Source: Leptospiraceae bacterium
GTDB lineage: Bacteria > Spirochaetota > Leptospiria > Leptospirales > Leptospiraceae
Direction of reading: 5' to 3'
Assembly: GCA_024233865.1 (NCBI GenBank)
Contig: JACKPA010000008.1
Coordinates: forward strand, 13,501 to 77,500
Length of the DNA stretch: 64,000 bases
In this document: piece after piece, positions 8,983 through 17,993 of the stretch
Layout of the letters: every line of letters begins with the position of its first letter
How positions within the stretch are numbered: position 1 is the first letter of the stretch
Made by a program: the position numbers and the translations under genes
Notes under the pieces: generated by a model
Database searches by the model: none
Told to the model about the DNA's origin: nothing
What the model saw: only the letters and a program-made list of their open reading frames with translations

Positions 8983-10946
8983 ACTATTTTTTTCAGATAA
9001 AAGCTAAAGATAGAGCCGCCATCCGGATTCTTTTCATAAAAGAGTTCGGAGTCTATTTTCGATAAAAATTCTTTGCACAAATTCAAGCCTATTCCGGTGC
9101 CTATTTCCCTATCATTATCATTATATACATTTTTTTCTTCAACTGAAATTCCGATACCGGTATCTAAAACGGATATTCCTACATGGGTTTCTGTTTCTAT
9201 CAGGTGTATTTCTACTTTACCAGATGTAGGAGTAAATTTAATGGCGTTGTTTACGAGATTGTTGAGAACCATTTGAATGATGTTCCTGTCTGATTTTAGG
9301 GTTAAAGTCTCATCGGAAACAATTCGCAGGTGAATACTTTTTTGCTTCGCTTTGTAGAGATATAACCGAAAAACTTCCTTACTCAAAGCAACCAAATCAA
9401 ATTCCGAAAGGGAAACTTTGGAATAACCGAGTTGAGAAGAAGCCCAGTGAAGCAGGTTTTCGAGCAAAATTCGGCTTCCTTCCAATAGGTTTGTCAATTG
9501 TTGTATATTCGACTTTTGTTGCTCCGAAGTCAATGTTTCATCATAGAACAAGTGCAGAACCGTTTTTAGCGCGTTGATCGGACTCCGTAAATCGTGTCCG
9601 ATGATCGAAAAAAGCTGATCTCTCATTTTGTTTGCTGCTTTCAGATCTTCGTTAGTCTTAACCAGGCTCTTGGTCTTTTGCTTGATTTCTTCTTCCAGTT
9701 TTTCACGGTAGTGGAGTTCCATTTCTCTTTTTTTATTAAGGTTGTCCTGGTATTGCAGAGAAAGTGCATACAGGAAAAATAGAAAAAAAATACCCGAAGA
9801 AGTGGATAAGTGCAATTCTTCATCTGCTTGTTGTGTAAAAAAACCTATCTGAACTTTCAATACGCTAATAATCACTATGATAGAACCGAATAGGATATAT
9901 TTCATACCTATAATTTTTTTATATATAAAAGCATGAACCAACATATAGCAAATATAAAGCAAAGTAAGGAAATCATAGACCACGATAAACATAAAAAACG
10001 AATTTCTGAATTGCAAAAACTCTTTGTTGATACCGGATAGAATGGTTATAATCAAAATGGGAAAAAAGCTAAAAACCAGAAACTTACCAAAAAAACCGAG
10101 TTTGTGTTCAAAGTAAATGGCAGCATCGTAAATATACAAAACGGGTGTAATTGCTATTGGTAAAAAGAAAGAATAATGCAATAAGCGAAAATCCGTTATC
10201 AACCATCCGCTGATTCTATCCAAAAAAAGAATAGAAAAGCCAGATAAAATCAGTATATTGGAAAATAGGAAAAATACGGACAAGTTTTTCTTTCCAATTG
10301 TCGCCACAAATAAAGAAATCCCCAACAGCAGAAAGAAACCATTCAGAGTAACGGAACGAATGATATAAAAAATGAACTTTGCTTTTACAAGTTCATACTT
10401 ACCTATGTAAAAATTTCCAGTAATTCCACCGAAATTATATTGATCCAAGACGTGTAAGGCAATTGTATTTTTCTCTCCGGGACGGATAAAGCTTGGCTCT
10501 ATGGAGTAAAAATTGATTTTATGCGTCGATTTTACCAAATCCCCTTTTTCATTTGTTTCACCGTCCCTGCCAATTAAGTGCCCATTGATAAAGAGCTCAT
10601 AACCTTCAAAAATACCGGGAACTATGATTCCCAATTTTTTATCGGCAAAATTTGTTCCAATTAGAATTGGCAAGCGGTACCAAGCGTGACGATTGCCTAG
10701 CAAACCATAGTCACGCCAAAAACCAGGTACAGGTAAGTATCGCCATCTTGAATCGTCATAGTTTGCAGAAGCTGCATCTGCAATATTCCCTGTTTGAAAT
10801 TTCCATTCGGATCGAAGACTGTATACCTGCGAAACATTCGATACTCGCATATCCCGCATTTTATCATTTTTTTGGCAAGAAATGGTTAATAAGATTAGAA
10901 TAAATTTAATGAGAGTTGATATAGAAAGACTCATGTATTGAACCAT
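8979..10946 (-). CDS. 7TM-DISM-type membrane sensor histidine kinase
   Basis: The N-terminus has a hydrophobic segment ending LLTISC, which could be a lipoprotein signal or signal anchor. Residues ~40–190 form an extracytoplasmic galactose-binding-like jelly-roll (WYRLPI…GYELFINGHLIGRDGE), as in 7TMR-DISM extracellular domains. Seven or so hydrophobic helices follow (about 195–400), then a short coiled coil. A HisKA domain has the phosphoacceptor histidine in IGHDLRSPINAL, and the HATPase domain carries NLVNNAIKFTP, LDTGIGIS and GTGIGLNLCKEFL. It should detect a periplasmic ligand, perhaps a carbohydrate, and phosphorylate the regulator encoded next. Start choice between Met1 and Met5 is open; no strong ribosome-binding site is visible at either. 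Confidence 0.9.
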   Translation of the reverse strand: MVQYMSLSISTLIKFILILLTISCQKNDKMRDMRVSNVSQVYSLRSEWKFQTGNIADAASANYDDSRWRYLPVPGFWRDYGLLGNRHAWYRLPILIGTNFADKKLGIIVPGIFEGYELFINGHLIGRDGETNEKGDLVKSTHKINFYSIEPSFIRPGEKNTIALHVLDQYNFGGITGNFYIGKYELVKAKFIFYIIRSVTLNGFFLLLGISLFVATIGKKNLSVFFLFSNILILSGFSILFLDRISGWLITDFRLLHYSFFLPIAITPVLYIYDAAIYFEHKLGFFGKFLVFSFFPILIITILSGINKEFLQFRNSFFMFIVVYDFLTLLYICYMLVHAFIYKKIIGMKYILFGSIIVIISVLKVQIGFFTQQADEELHLSTSSGIFFLFFLYALSLQYQDNLNKKREMELHYREKLEEEIKQKTKSLVKTNEDLKAANKMRDQLFSIIGHDLRSPINALKTVLHLFYDETLTSEQQKSNIQQLTNLLEGSRILLENLLHWASSQLGYSKVSLSEFDLVALSKEVFRLYLYKAKQKSIHLRIVSDETLTLKSDRNIIQMVLNNLVNNAIKFTPTSGKVEIHLIETETHVGISVLDTGIGISVEEKNVYNDNDREIGTGIGLNLCKEFLSKIDSELFYEKNPDGGSIFSFYLKKIV

Positions 10947-11014
10947 GGAGATTTAACGTATGAAGAAATGTTTTTGTTGCATATTTTTTTAAATTTTTTA
11001 TCCTGATAATTATA

Positions 11015-12214
11015 ATGTCTACTAAATTTTTTACGAATCGAGATAATAATACACTATTAGCAAAGTTTGAAGGTGTTTTTCACAATGTAGGGAACCTTCA
11101 CTGTTTTGATGCATTGGTTGGATATTTTAGAGCTTCCGGCTACTTTAAAATCAGACCGTTTTTAGAAAAAATTCCCAAAATAAGAATATTGGTTGGAATC
11201 AATGTGGATTCTTTGGTTCATAAATACCATTCCAAAAGTATGGAATACAGAGGAAAACCGGAAGACGTATTGACAGAGTTTTTCAAGTCTGTACAGGAAG
11301 ATATTCAAAATGCGGAGTATAATAAAGATATTGAGCATGGAGTTCTTCAATTCATAGATGATATCATCCACGAAAAAATTGAGATAAGAGCCCACCCTAC
11401 GAAAAAAATACACGCCAAAATTTACATCTTTCGTCCGGAAAATTTTAACATGTACACTCATGCGGAAGTTATTAGCGGTTCGTCAAATTTAACCGAGCCG
11501 GGACTTGGTACGGGAAACTACTTTAATTATGAGTTCAATGTTGCACTAAGAGATTACGAGGATGTTAAGTTTGCAACGGATGAATTTGAGTTGCTTTGGA
11601 AAGAATCGATTTCTATTTTACCCGTTGATGCAAAGAATATTCAAAAAAATACTCATTTGGAAGGTCATTATAGTCCTTTTGAGCTGTATATCAAATTTTT
11701 GATAGAATACTTTGGTGAAAATATTGATTACAATCCTGATACAGTAGGAGATTTACCTGAAAAATTCAAAAAACTATCGTACCAGATTGATGCGGTAAAT
11801 GAAGGTTATCAAAAGATCATTCAACATAACGGATTTTTTTTAGCGGATGTTGTTGGGTTGGGCAAAACTTTAGTGGCAGCTATGATTGCCAAGAGGTTTA
11901 TTTTTGAAAACGGCAAAGGGACAAGAATACTTATTGTATATCCTCCTGCATTGGAAAAAACTTGGCTCCGACATTTCAAAGAGTTAAAAATAGATTCCTA
12001 TACACAGTATATCTCCAATGGAAGTTTACATAAGAAGATTGAAAAAAAAGTAAAATCCGGTTCCCTAAAAACAGAACATGCTTTAAAGCAACTTATAGAA
12101 CTATCTCAAAAGTTTTCACAATCGGAAACAAATTATTCTATGGATTCAGAAAAAGAAGGTCTTGAAACAGAAATTGAAAAGCCTAGTGTGATATTGGCAG
12201 AATCATTTCAGTAA
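11015..12214 (+). pseudogene. PLD-like domain/SNF2-type helicase, truncated or internally deleted
   Basis: The N-terminal ~200 residues carry a phospholipase D-like domain with the HxK-type half motif (KIHAKIYIF) followed by SGSSNLTEPGLG. Residues ~265–330 begin a superfamily 2 helicase domain: Q-motif-like YQIDAVNEGYQ, Walker A ADVVGLGKTLVAA, motif Ia-like LIVYPPALEKTW. Where motif II (DEAH) should follow, the sequence passes from YISNGSLHK into a charged tail and stops at residue 399. Full-length relatives with this architecture are usually around 1000 residues and include motifs II–VI, so this is a remnant; an in-frame deletion joining the N-terminal part to the extreme C-terminus would explain the tail. 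It faces the NACHT/ATPase locus and is probably a decayed part of the same accessory island. Confidence 0.75.
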
Positions 12215-12270
12215 GAAATGTATTATGACAATAGACATGTTAGTAAATTAAGCACATACGAAAGAAAAAG

Positions 12271-12328
12271 AAAAGTACTACAGGCTTCCAGCCTGTAAAA
12301 TTACAGCCAAGATGGCTGTGGTACTTTT
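12271..12328. repeat. Cloverleaf-like palindromic repeat (REP-like), copy 1
   Basis: An outer 8-bp inverted repeat (AAAAGTAC at 12271–12278 with GTACTTTT at 12321–12328) encloses two hairpins. One is ACAGGCT-TCC-AGCCTGT and the other ACAGCCA-AGA-TGGCTGT. A second copy lies at 63420–63475, where the second hairpin has changed on both arms and still pairs. It sits between two converging genes, as REP elements often do, and may also act as a transcription end. Confidence 0.75.
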
Positions 12329-12360
12329 AAAAAACCAACAAGCCTAATATTTAAAGAGTT

Positions 12361-12882
12361 TTATAATACTGTCCAATCCCAATTTTTTGTATTTAATTCC
12401 AAAATATTTATTACGAAACTATGCACAGAAAAAAATCCAAGTTGCTGTTCTATTTTTGTCTTTAGTTCTCTGTGCAAAATTTTTCTTCTTTTGTTTTCAT
12501 AAATATTTTGGGCTTGATCTTCTTCCATAAGCAATATTGCTTTTATCGAATGGTGTTTACCACAAAATAGATAGGAATAAAATATTTCGAGTTCTTCATT
12601 ATTTGACCGAAAAGCACCGTAAAGTCCTGCTATAGTATCACGTATCTTATGAGCAAATTCTATCGCGAGATCACCGTTATTGATTCTTTCTTTGTTTTCA
12701 ATTCTATAATTTCTAAAATCTTTTATCTCAATCATAAAAAGGGGAGACTTTTCTAAAGCCAATATATCAATTGCTTTTGTTTCATGACATATAACAATAT
12801 GCTTTCTGTAAAAATTAGTATCATCATATTTAATCATTTGACCCGAAAATTCAAGTGAAATATTGTCTTCTTTAATAGTCAT
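12361..12882 (-). CDS. Small PD-(D/E)XK nuclease-like protein linked to the NACHT/ATPase gene
   Basis: This 173-residue protein is not one I recognise by name. It contains AIDILAL followed ten residues later by MIEIKDFR near residues 37–56, which matches the spacing and hydrophobic context of a PD-(D/E)XK nuclease core (Asp … Glu-x-Lys). The rest is mixed alpha/beta, with no signal peptide or membrane segment. A strong ribosome-binding site (AAGGAG, 7–8 bases before the ATG) lies inside the end of the preceding gene, whose last 11 bases it overlaps, so the two are translationally coupled. In defence loci an OLD/AAA_15 ATPase next to a small nuclease is a recurrent pairing, and I infer an effector or accessory role. 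The nuclease call rests on a motif only. Confidence 0.6.
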   Translation of the reverse strand: MTIKEDNISLEFSGQMIKYDDTNFYRKHIVICHETKAIDILALEKSPLFMIEIKDFRNYRIENKERINNGDLAIEFAHKIRDTIAGLYGAFRSNNEELEIFYSYLFCGKHHSIKAILLMEEDQAQNIYENKRRKILHRELKTKIEQQLGFFSVHSFVINILELNTKNWDWTVL

Positions 12883-15800
12883 TTGAATTCTCCTTGTTTA
12901 TAAGAATTTCTTCTTCTCGATCACTTTGTGCTAATGCCTCATCTAGAGATAGAATAGTTTTTAACTCAGATAGTTGCCGTCCCTCTTCTACTATAACTTC
13001 ACTTTGTTTTCTTACAAAAGAAAAAAACTTAGTAGGAAATTTTTCACCTAATTTTTTAACATGTAAATCTATTTCATGCATAAAAAATAAATTATGAGAA
13101 GTCACAAAGACCTGTATTCCCATTTCTACTAAGGAAATGAGTGCTTTTGTTAAACTAACAATTAATTTTGGATTTAAACTGGAATCCGGCTCATCCCAAA
13201 AGAGGATATCTCCTTTTTTTAGATTATCGGTTAATATTAAATAATATAACATGGCAATCTTTCTGTAGCCTTCTGCAATTAAAGATGTTTCTCTTTCCAT
13301 ACCATCATTTGTAATCAAATAAAACTTATGTTCTTTACGAATGATATTACCACCGATAATCTCTTTTAGAGAATCTAATAGAGGTTCGATAACTTTATAT
13401 TTTTCAGAATCTTTTTTAATGGGGGCTCGACTCAAAGCTTTCATTAAATTATAAAAAGTCTTATCAAAATCGGATTCATGATTTTCGTAATAATCAATGA
13501 AATAGGTTGTAAAAGATAAAACTTCTTTTACGGGAATAAAAATGGCACTTGGAAAACTATTACTTTCATCTAATAATTTTATTTTAGCGGACTTATCATC
13601 TTCTTTAGAAAATGAATAATGAAAATCTAAGGATTCATTATTTAATCCGTCAGTCTTTATAATTTCTATAATAATATCGGTCTGTTCGGAAGAGCTAAGA
13701 CGATTTAAACTATCAGGTCTAAAAACTTCCATTAATTCTTTTGCTATCATTTGTTCTCCCAATTCATTTTTAATTTGAATAGCAAAATTTTTAGTTTGGT
13801 TGATGGCAGAAATAGATGAATAAAGAATCTTTAGGAAATGCGTTTTTCCAGATGAATTTTCTCCGATAATAAAATTCATTCCCGGAGAAAAACTGACTTC
13901 CAGATTTTTAAAACAAGTAAAATTCGATACCTTTAAAGATTGAATAAATGTATTTTCTTCTAACATAAAGATCTCCTTTCTTTCTTTTGATAAATGTCTA
14001 ATTGGATTTTGAAAAAAACTTTTACCTAATTTCTTTTTTATCTTTTTTCTAATGAACCTTCTAATCTCTTTATCTTCTCTTTCGATTAAGTCTAATGAAA
14101 TTAAATATCTGGTTTTATCATCAACGGTTAAGTTTTTATCATTTTCTATTTTTTCCAATATGTTATAAGTGATTTTATTTGCGTCTTGATAATTCAAGAA
14201 TCTTTTATTGGCTGCAAATAATCCTATCGCTTGTATATAAGAAAAATTAATATTGTTTGATAATATTTTATCTAAAACTCTGTTGTTTTCTCGATGTAGA
14301 AATGTACTGCTAAATGAATCTTCACAAAAGGCTAATATTATAATATCAAAAAATAAATTACTAAATTGTGAAGTGTTTTTTGTACTAATAATATTAAAAA
14401 TATAGTTTCTAAATTTATCAGAGTATTGGATTGCATTTTCTATTCCATATTCTTTGATACTACTTTCTGACTGCCAACCAGCTTGTAATAACCTACCCGA
14501 CATTAGTTTGTCTAATCCAAGTTCAAGATTGTCCTCTGCATATTTAAAAAGTTTTTCTAAAAATTCTTTTTTGACTTCTTGATTTAAGCCAATGTAGTAT
14601 AATACAACTTCACTCCATTGACTAGAGTAATATAATCTTATGAGGTAATCATTAATTCTACCAAACTCATCAGAATCACGATTTTTATTTATAAAAAGTC
14701 CAACAAAATACTCTAGAAAAGTCCTGTGACGAAACATTACATTATGTCCTATTATCAGTATTTGACTTCTTTTTAGTTCGTCTAAAAATTGATTGATATC
14801 ACCTATGCTTTCAAATTTAGATTTATAATTTTCAGTAAAATCATAGAAATCATTTTCTGGAATATCTATACGATTTTTTTTAAAAAATTCTTCAAATGCC
14901 AAGGAAGATAAAAATTTCTCTTTGATATGGTAATCAAATAAAACTTGCAAACCTTTTTTAGAGTCAATATTTCCAAGCACTAGTTCTAGATATTTTTGGT
15001 ATAATTCAACCATAGATGCTGGGATTTCTTTTTCATTTTCGATTAGTTCAACCAGTAAAATAATTGAAATTGGAGATAGAGGTAGATTTTTTTCTAATTT
15101 GTGAATACTATCAATAATTATATTTTTTATTTTAGAAAAATCCGTATTTCCCTGAAGAATTTTTTGAATTAATTTTAAGCTTTGATTGAATTCAAAAGGT
15201 AATAAATCATACCTTTTCAATAATTGAATACTTTGATTTGAAATTTGATCAGTCCTAGTTGTCAGAATTAGCGAAATATTTAATTCATTTGCTATCTCAA
15301 CTGCTCTATGTATAATAGAATCTCTTTCTTGAATTGCAACTTCATCAATTCCATCGATTAAAATGGATTTGATTTGAATCTTTTCACTCACATTTTCAGG
15401 TATATATGTATATAAATCACCTTTATTCAGTACCTTTATAAATTCGCTTGCTTTTAGTAGAATGGGTATGAAAATAATTTGATCTTTATTTTGAGAAATT
15501 TGCTTAATACAACTTTGATAAGAGTCAATCGCTAATTTAGCCAGAGCACTACTTTTTCCGCAACCAGGTTCACCTACAATCAGTATTTTTTTATTTGAAT
15601 CAAGAAATGATTTAAGAGTTTGAAAAGGTAATTTTTTCTTGTTAATAAATTCATTATGATATGCTACTATATCTTGAATTTCAATAGTTGAAACAATCGG
15701 ATCAGTAAAAGTGTCAGACAAATTGAAACCTTTTTTAGATAACCAATGTCCATATTCTAAGTCTGCTATTTTATTCTGAAGAAAGGAGATTTTCTTTGGA

Positions 15801-16255
15801 TCATAAAAAATCTCAGGAGAAAATTCCAAAAACTTTTCTGTCAACCAATCAAAATCTCTAATTTCTACTGTGTGATTCTTTAGTTCTGAAAGTCTTTTTT
15901 TACCTTCATTGCTAGTATAACCAATTAAAATCAGAATGTATTTGTCCGAATACCTTCTCAATTCGTTGAATTTCGTTTCAATTATAGAAACATCCTGGAT
16001 ACTTTTTGCTCTAACATCACCTTTATATACTAAAATAGATATTGAAATAGTAATTGCTTTATCAGTTTTTTCTAAAAATATAAACTTATCTAAATGATCA
16101 ATCTCAGACAAATAATTCGGTTCCATTCTATTATATAATTCTTGTATATGGATCAATAATTCATTATCACTAAATTTAGATATTATTCTTTTTTGTTCTT
16201 CTATTGTAATAGTTCTTGCTTTTTGTCTTAATTCTTCTAAATCTTGTTTAATCAT
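12872..16255 (-). CDS. NACHT-like STAND NTPase fused to OLD/AAA_15-type ATPase (1127 aa), candidate defence protein
   Basis: Residues ~60–185 form an alpha/beta domain; a Mrr-like nuclease fold is possible (SIIETKF and YILILIGYTSN) but unproven. A NACHT-like NTPase follows: Walker A IVGEPGCGKSSALAKLA (~228), Walker B ILIDGIDEVA (~302), sensor LILTTRTDQ (~330), and FRHRTFLEYFVGLF (~508), typical of NACHT proteins. Helical repeats extend to ~750. From residue 764 there is a second ATPase of the OLD/RecF/AAA_15 kind: IQSLKVSNFTCFKNLEV, Walker A IIGENSSGKTHFLKIL (~798), Walker B ILFWDEPDSSLNPKL (~1021) and H-loop FVTSHNLFF (~1053). The codon for Met764 is preceded by a perfect AAAGGAG, so the ATPase may also be made alone. 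The gene is distinctly more A+T-rich than the flanking core genes, suggesting transfer. STAND and OLD proteins commonly serve in antiphage defence; that role is inferred. Confidence 0.8.
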   Translation of the reverse strand: MIKQDLEELRQKARTITIEEQKRIISKFSDNELLIHIQELYNRMEPNYLSEIDHLDKFIFLEKTDKAITISISILVYKGDVRAKSIQDVSIIETKFNELRRYSDKYILILIGYTSNEGKKRLSELKNHTVEIRDFDWLTEKFLEFSPEIFYDPKKISFLQNKIADLEYGHWLSKKGFNLSDTFTDPIVSTIEIQDIVAYHNEFINKKKLPFQTLKSFLDSNKKILIVGEPGCGKSSALAKLAIDSYQSCIKQISQNKDQIIFIPILLKASEFIKVLNKGDLYTYIPENVSEKIQIKSILIDGIDEVAIQERDSIIHRAVEIANELNISLILTTRTDQISNQSIQLLKRYDLLPFEFNQSLKLIQKILQGNTDFSKIKNIIIDSIHKLEKNLPLSPISIILLVELIENEKEIPASMVELYQKYLELVLGNIDSKKGLQVLFDYHIKEKFLSSLAFEEFFKKNRIDIPENDFYDFTENYKSKFESIGDINQFLDELKRSQILIIGHNVMFRHRTFLEYFVGLFINKNRDSDEFGRINDYLIRLYYSSQWSEVVLYYIGLNQEVKKEFLEKLFKYAEDNLELGLDKLMSGRLLQAGWQSESSIKEYGIENAIQYSDKFRNYIFNIISTKNTSQFSNLFFDIIILAFCEDSFSSTFLHRENNRVLDKILSNNINFSYIQAIGLFAANKRFLNYQDANKITYNILEKIENDKNLTVDDKTRYLISLDLIEREDKEIRRFIRKKIKKKLGKSFFQNPIRHLSKERKEIFMLEENTFIQSLKVSNFTCFKNLEVSFSPGMNFIIGENSSGKTHFLKILYSSISAINQTKNFAIQIKNELGEQMIAKELMEVFRPDSLNRLSSSEQTDIIIEIIKTDGLNNESLDFHYSFSKEDDKSAKIKLLDESNSFPSAIFIPVKEVLSFTTYFIDYYENHESDFDKTFYNLMKALSRAPIKKDSEKYKVIEPLLDSLKEIIGGNIIRKEHKFYLITNDGMERETSLIAEGYRKIAMLYYLILTDNLKKGDILFWDEPDSSLNPKLIVSLTKALISLVEMGIQVFVTSHNLFFMHEIDLHVKKLGEKFPTKFFSFVRKQSEVIVEEGRQLSELKTILSLDEALAQSDREEEILINKENSNDY
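13964..13980 (-). promoter_or_regulatory. Internal ribosome-binding site and ATG at the NACHT/ATPase junction
   Basis: On the minus strand GAAAGGAG (13980–13973) is followed seven bases later by ATG (13966–13964), in the same frame as the 1127-residue protein. Translation from here gives a 364-residue ATPase that begins exactly at the start of its natural domain. This is the normal layout of a free-standing gene start and indicates either a recent fusion or dual production of long and short forms. Confidence 0.7.
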
Positions 16256-16366
16256 ACTAATCTAACGGATTCTGTGCGCAGCACAATTTATAAAAAAATG
16301 TTGAAAATGCCCCTCAATGAATTATTATTATCTTAACAACAAAATACATAAAACAAAGAGGGACAC

Positions 16367-17323
16367 ATGGAAAAGAATAAAAAAGGTGCAAAATCTATTT
16401 GTCTACCATTTTTTGAGAAATCAAATTATGAATCCATTTTTTTTGATAATGAAAAATTGAGAACATTTATGAATAATCTTTACAATTTACATCCGGAATT
16501 ATTTCCATCTGATTTTGGAAAGGGTTTTATTTTTAGAGGGTCAACAGAACGTTCTAAAAAGCAGGATGGTTTTCAGACGCGACGAATAGAATTGAAAGCA
16601 AGTAAAGATGTTTATCAAATCCGTCCGTCATTTATGATGCCATACATGGTAGCTTACACAAATGATATTGAAAAAGCTGTATACCTAATGCGTTTTGATA
16701 TTCCGTTTTATGCTTTAACTTATGTTTTTGGTCATAATGATATGTTTTGGTACAGAATTTATACCTCATTTGGTCGAAACTCAATAGTAGGAACTACAGT
16801 AAAAAATCCAGAAAAGCTACCGGAGCATATTTTAGCTGATGAAAAGCATACTTGGATTAAAAAGACCAAAGTATTTTTAGCTACAATTGTTGGAAAAGGC
16901 TGTATATTGGGTGCAAAAGTAGTAGAGAGTGCGAGTGAAATTGATTTAACCAAAGGTTATTCTGTATTTAAAAAAGAATCACAAAATCTAAAACCAGATT
17001 ATGAACCAACAACAATCAATACTGATGGTTGGAGTGGTACGAAAAAAGCATTGAAGTCTTTGTTTCCCAAAACAAACTTGATACAATGTTTTTTACATTC
17101 CTTCATAAAGATTCGTGACCGTTGCAAAAGTGCGAAGGATGTTTTATCCAATATTCGGGAGAAAGTATGGAATTTGTATCATGCAGAAACGACAACTCAA
17201 TTCTCACAAAGATTGAGGCATCTAAAAAAATGGGCGAAGGACAATGTTCCAGTGGAAGCAGCAAAAGAAAAATTACTTGCACTTTGTTCGCTCACAAAAC
17301 TCCCCCTTTTAATCACCGATTAA
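16367..17323 (+). pseudogene. DDE-type transposase, C-terminally truncated
   Basis: The 318-residue reading frame resembles the first part of a DDE transposase. VFLATIVGKGCILGAKV looks like the first beta strands of an RNase H-like fold, with an Asp at DEKHTW, and INTDGWSGTKKALKSLFP followed by IQCFLHSFIKIRDRCK carries the likely second Asp. The frame stops at LLITD before a third catalytic acid and the C-terminal domain, and the downstream sequence belongs to another gene on the other strand. It therefore looks inactive. A good ribosome-binding site (GAGGGACAC) precedes the ATG, and a 5-bp inverted repeat (TGTGC-GCA-GCACA, 16273–16285) lies upstream, possibly near an element end. I cannot assign the IS family with certainty. 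Confidence 0.6.
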
Positions 17324-17335
17324 CGGTAGAAACCC

Positions 17336-17611
17336 TTATTTTTTCTTATACCATGGAAATGGTATTCCAGGCTCACCACATCCAAAATCATCATCCATTA
17401 TATCTCCAAATAACATTGCGCCGCATATAAGGTCTTTTCTTCTTGCCTCTTCACTTAAAGATGCACAATAAACAATAGAAAATAAAATTCTATTTCTAAC
17501 CTGACCATCATCTTTTCTATACTGGGCACATTCTCCCGAATCAAAAAAACCGTCACGAGATATACATGATAAAAATATGAAAAATAATAACAAAAATAAT
17601 TTCTTAGCCAT
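17336..17611 (-). CDS. Small putative lipoprotein
   Basis: This is a 91-residue protein with a basic start (MAKK), a hydrophobic core and a lipobox-like FLSC, so the mature protein would begin at Cys16 and be attached to a membrane. The mature part has five or more further cysteines (GECAQ, VYCASL, LICGAM, FGCGEP) and ends in a basic WYKKK. No known domain is recognised. It lies only 13 bp beyond the end of the truncated transposase, on the opposite strand, and may be a cargo gene or a survivor of a larger deletion. Confidence 0.55.
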   Translation of the reverse strand: MAKKLFLLLFFIFLSCISRDGFFDSGECAQYRKDDGQVRNRILFSIVYCASLSEEARRKDLICGAMLFGDIMDDDFGCGEPGIPFPWYKKK

Positions 17612-17993
17612 ATTTAATACCTTTTATTGTTTTACTTAGATTATGATTTTCTTTTATAAGACTCACCTTACGCATTGGTGAAATAAAAATCAACAAAAAT
17701 AACTCAGAAAAACATACTATATTTATCGATTTCAAATTTAGGTGATTTTCTGGAAAAATTCCATTTTGTGAGTTTGGAAAAAAACTAACTTAGAATATTT
17801 TTAAACTAACTTACAAAAAAAAATAATTTGATGTAAAAATATCGTAAGTTACGTTTGGAATTCCCCCTGGTGGATAAACAAGATTGTTGATGATACAATT
17901 GAAAAAATGGATTTAAAACAACAATGAATGGAGATTTAAAAAAGAAAGTTAAAATAATGCTTGACAATAGAAATAATAGAAAATACTATATAA
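17612..17993. other. Intergenic stretch without a recognised gene
   Basis: This 382-bp, very A+T-rich stretch lies between the small lipoprotein gene and the IS1182-type element. I see no coding frame with a credible start. It holds two near-identical direct words (AAACTAACTTA, about 17787 and 17803) with an opposite-strand relative (GTAAGTTA, about 17847), and a promoter-like pair at its right end. Confidence 0.5.
17961..17989 (+). promoter_or_regulatory. Sigma-70-type promoter pointing into the IS element
   Basis: TTGACA at 17961–17966 and TACTAT at 17984–17989 are separated by 17 bp. The promoter lies a few bases outside the left end of the IS and reads into it, antisense to the transposase gene. 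Whether it is used is not known; A+T-rich DNA gives such pairs by chance. Confidence 0.4.
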
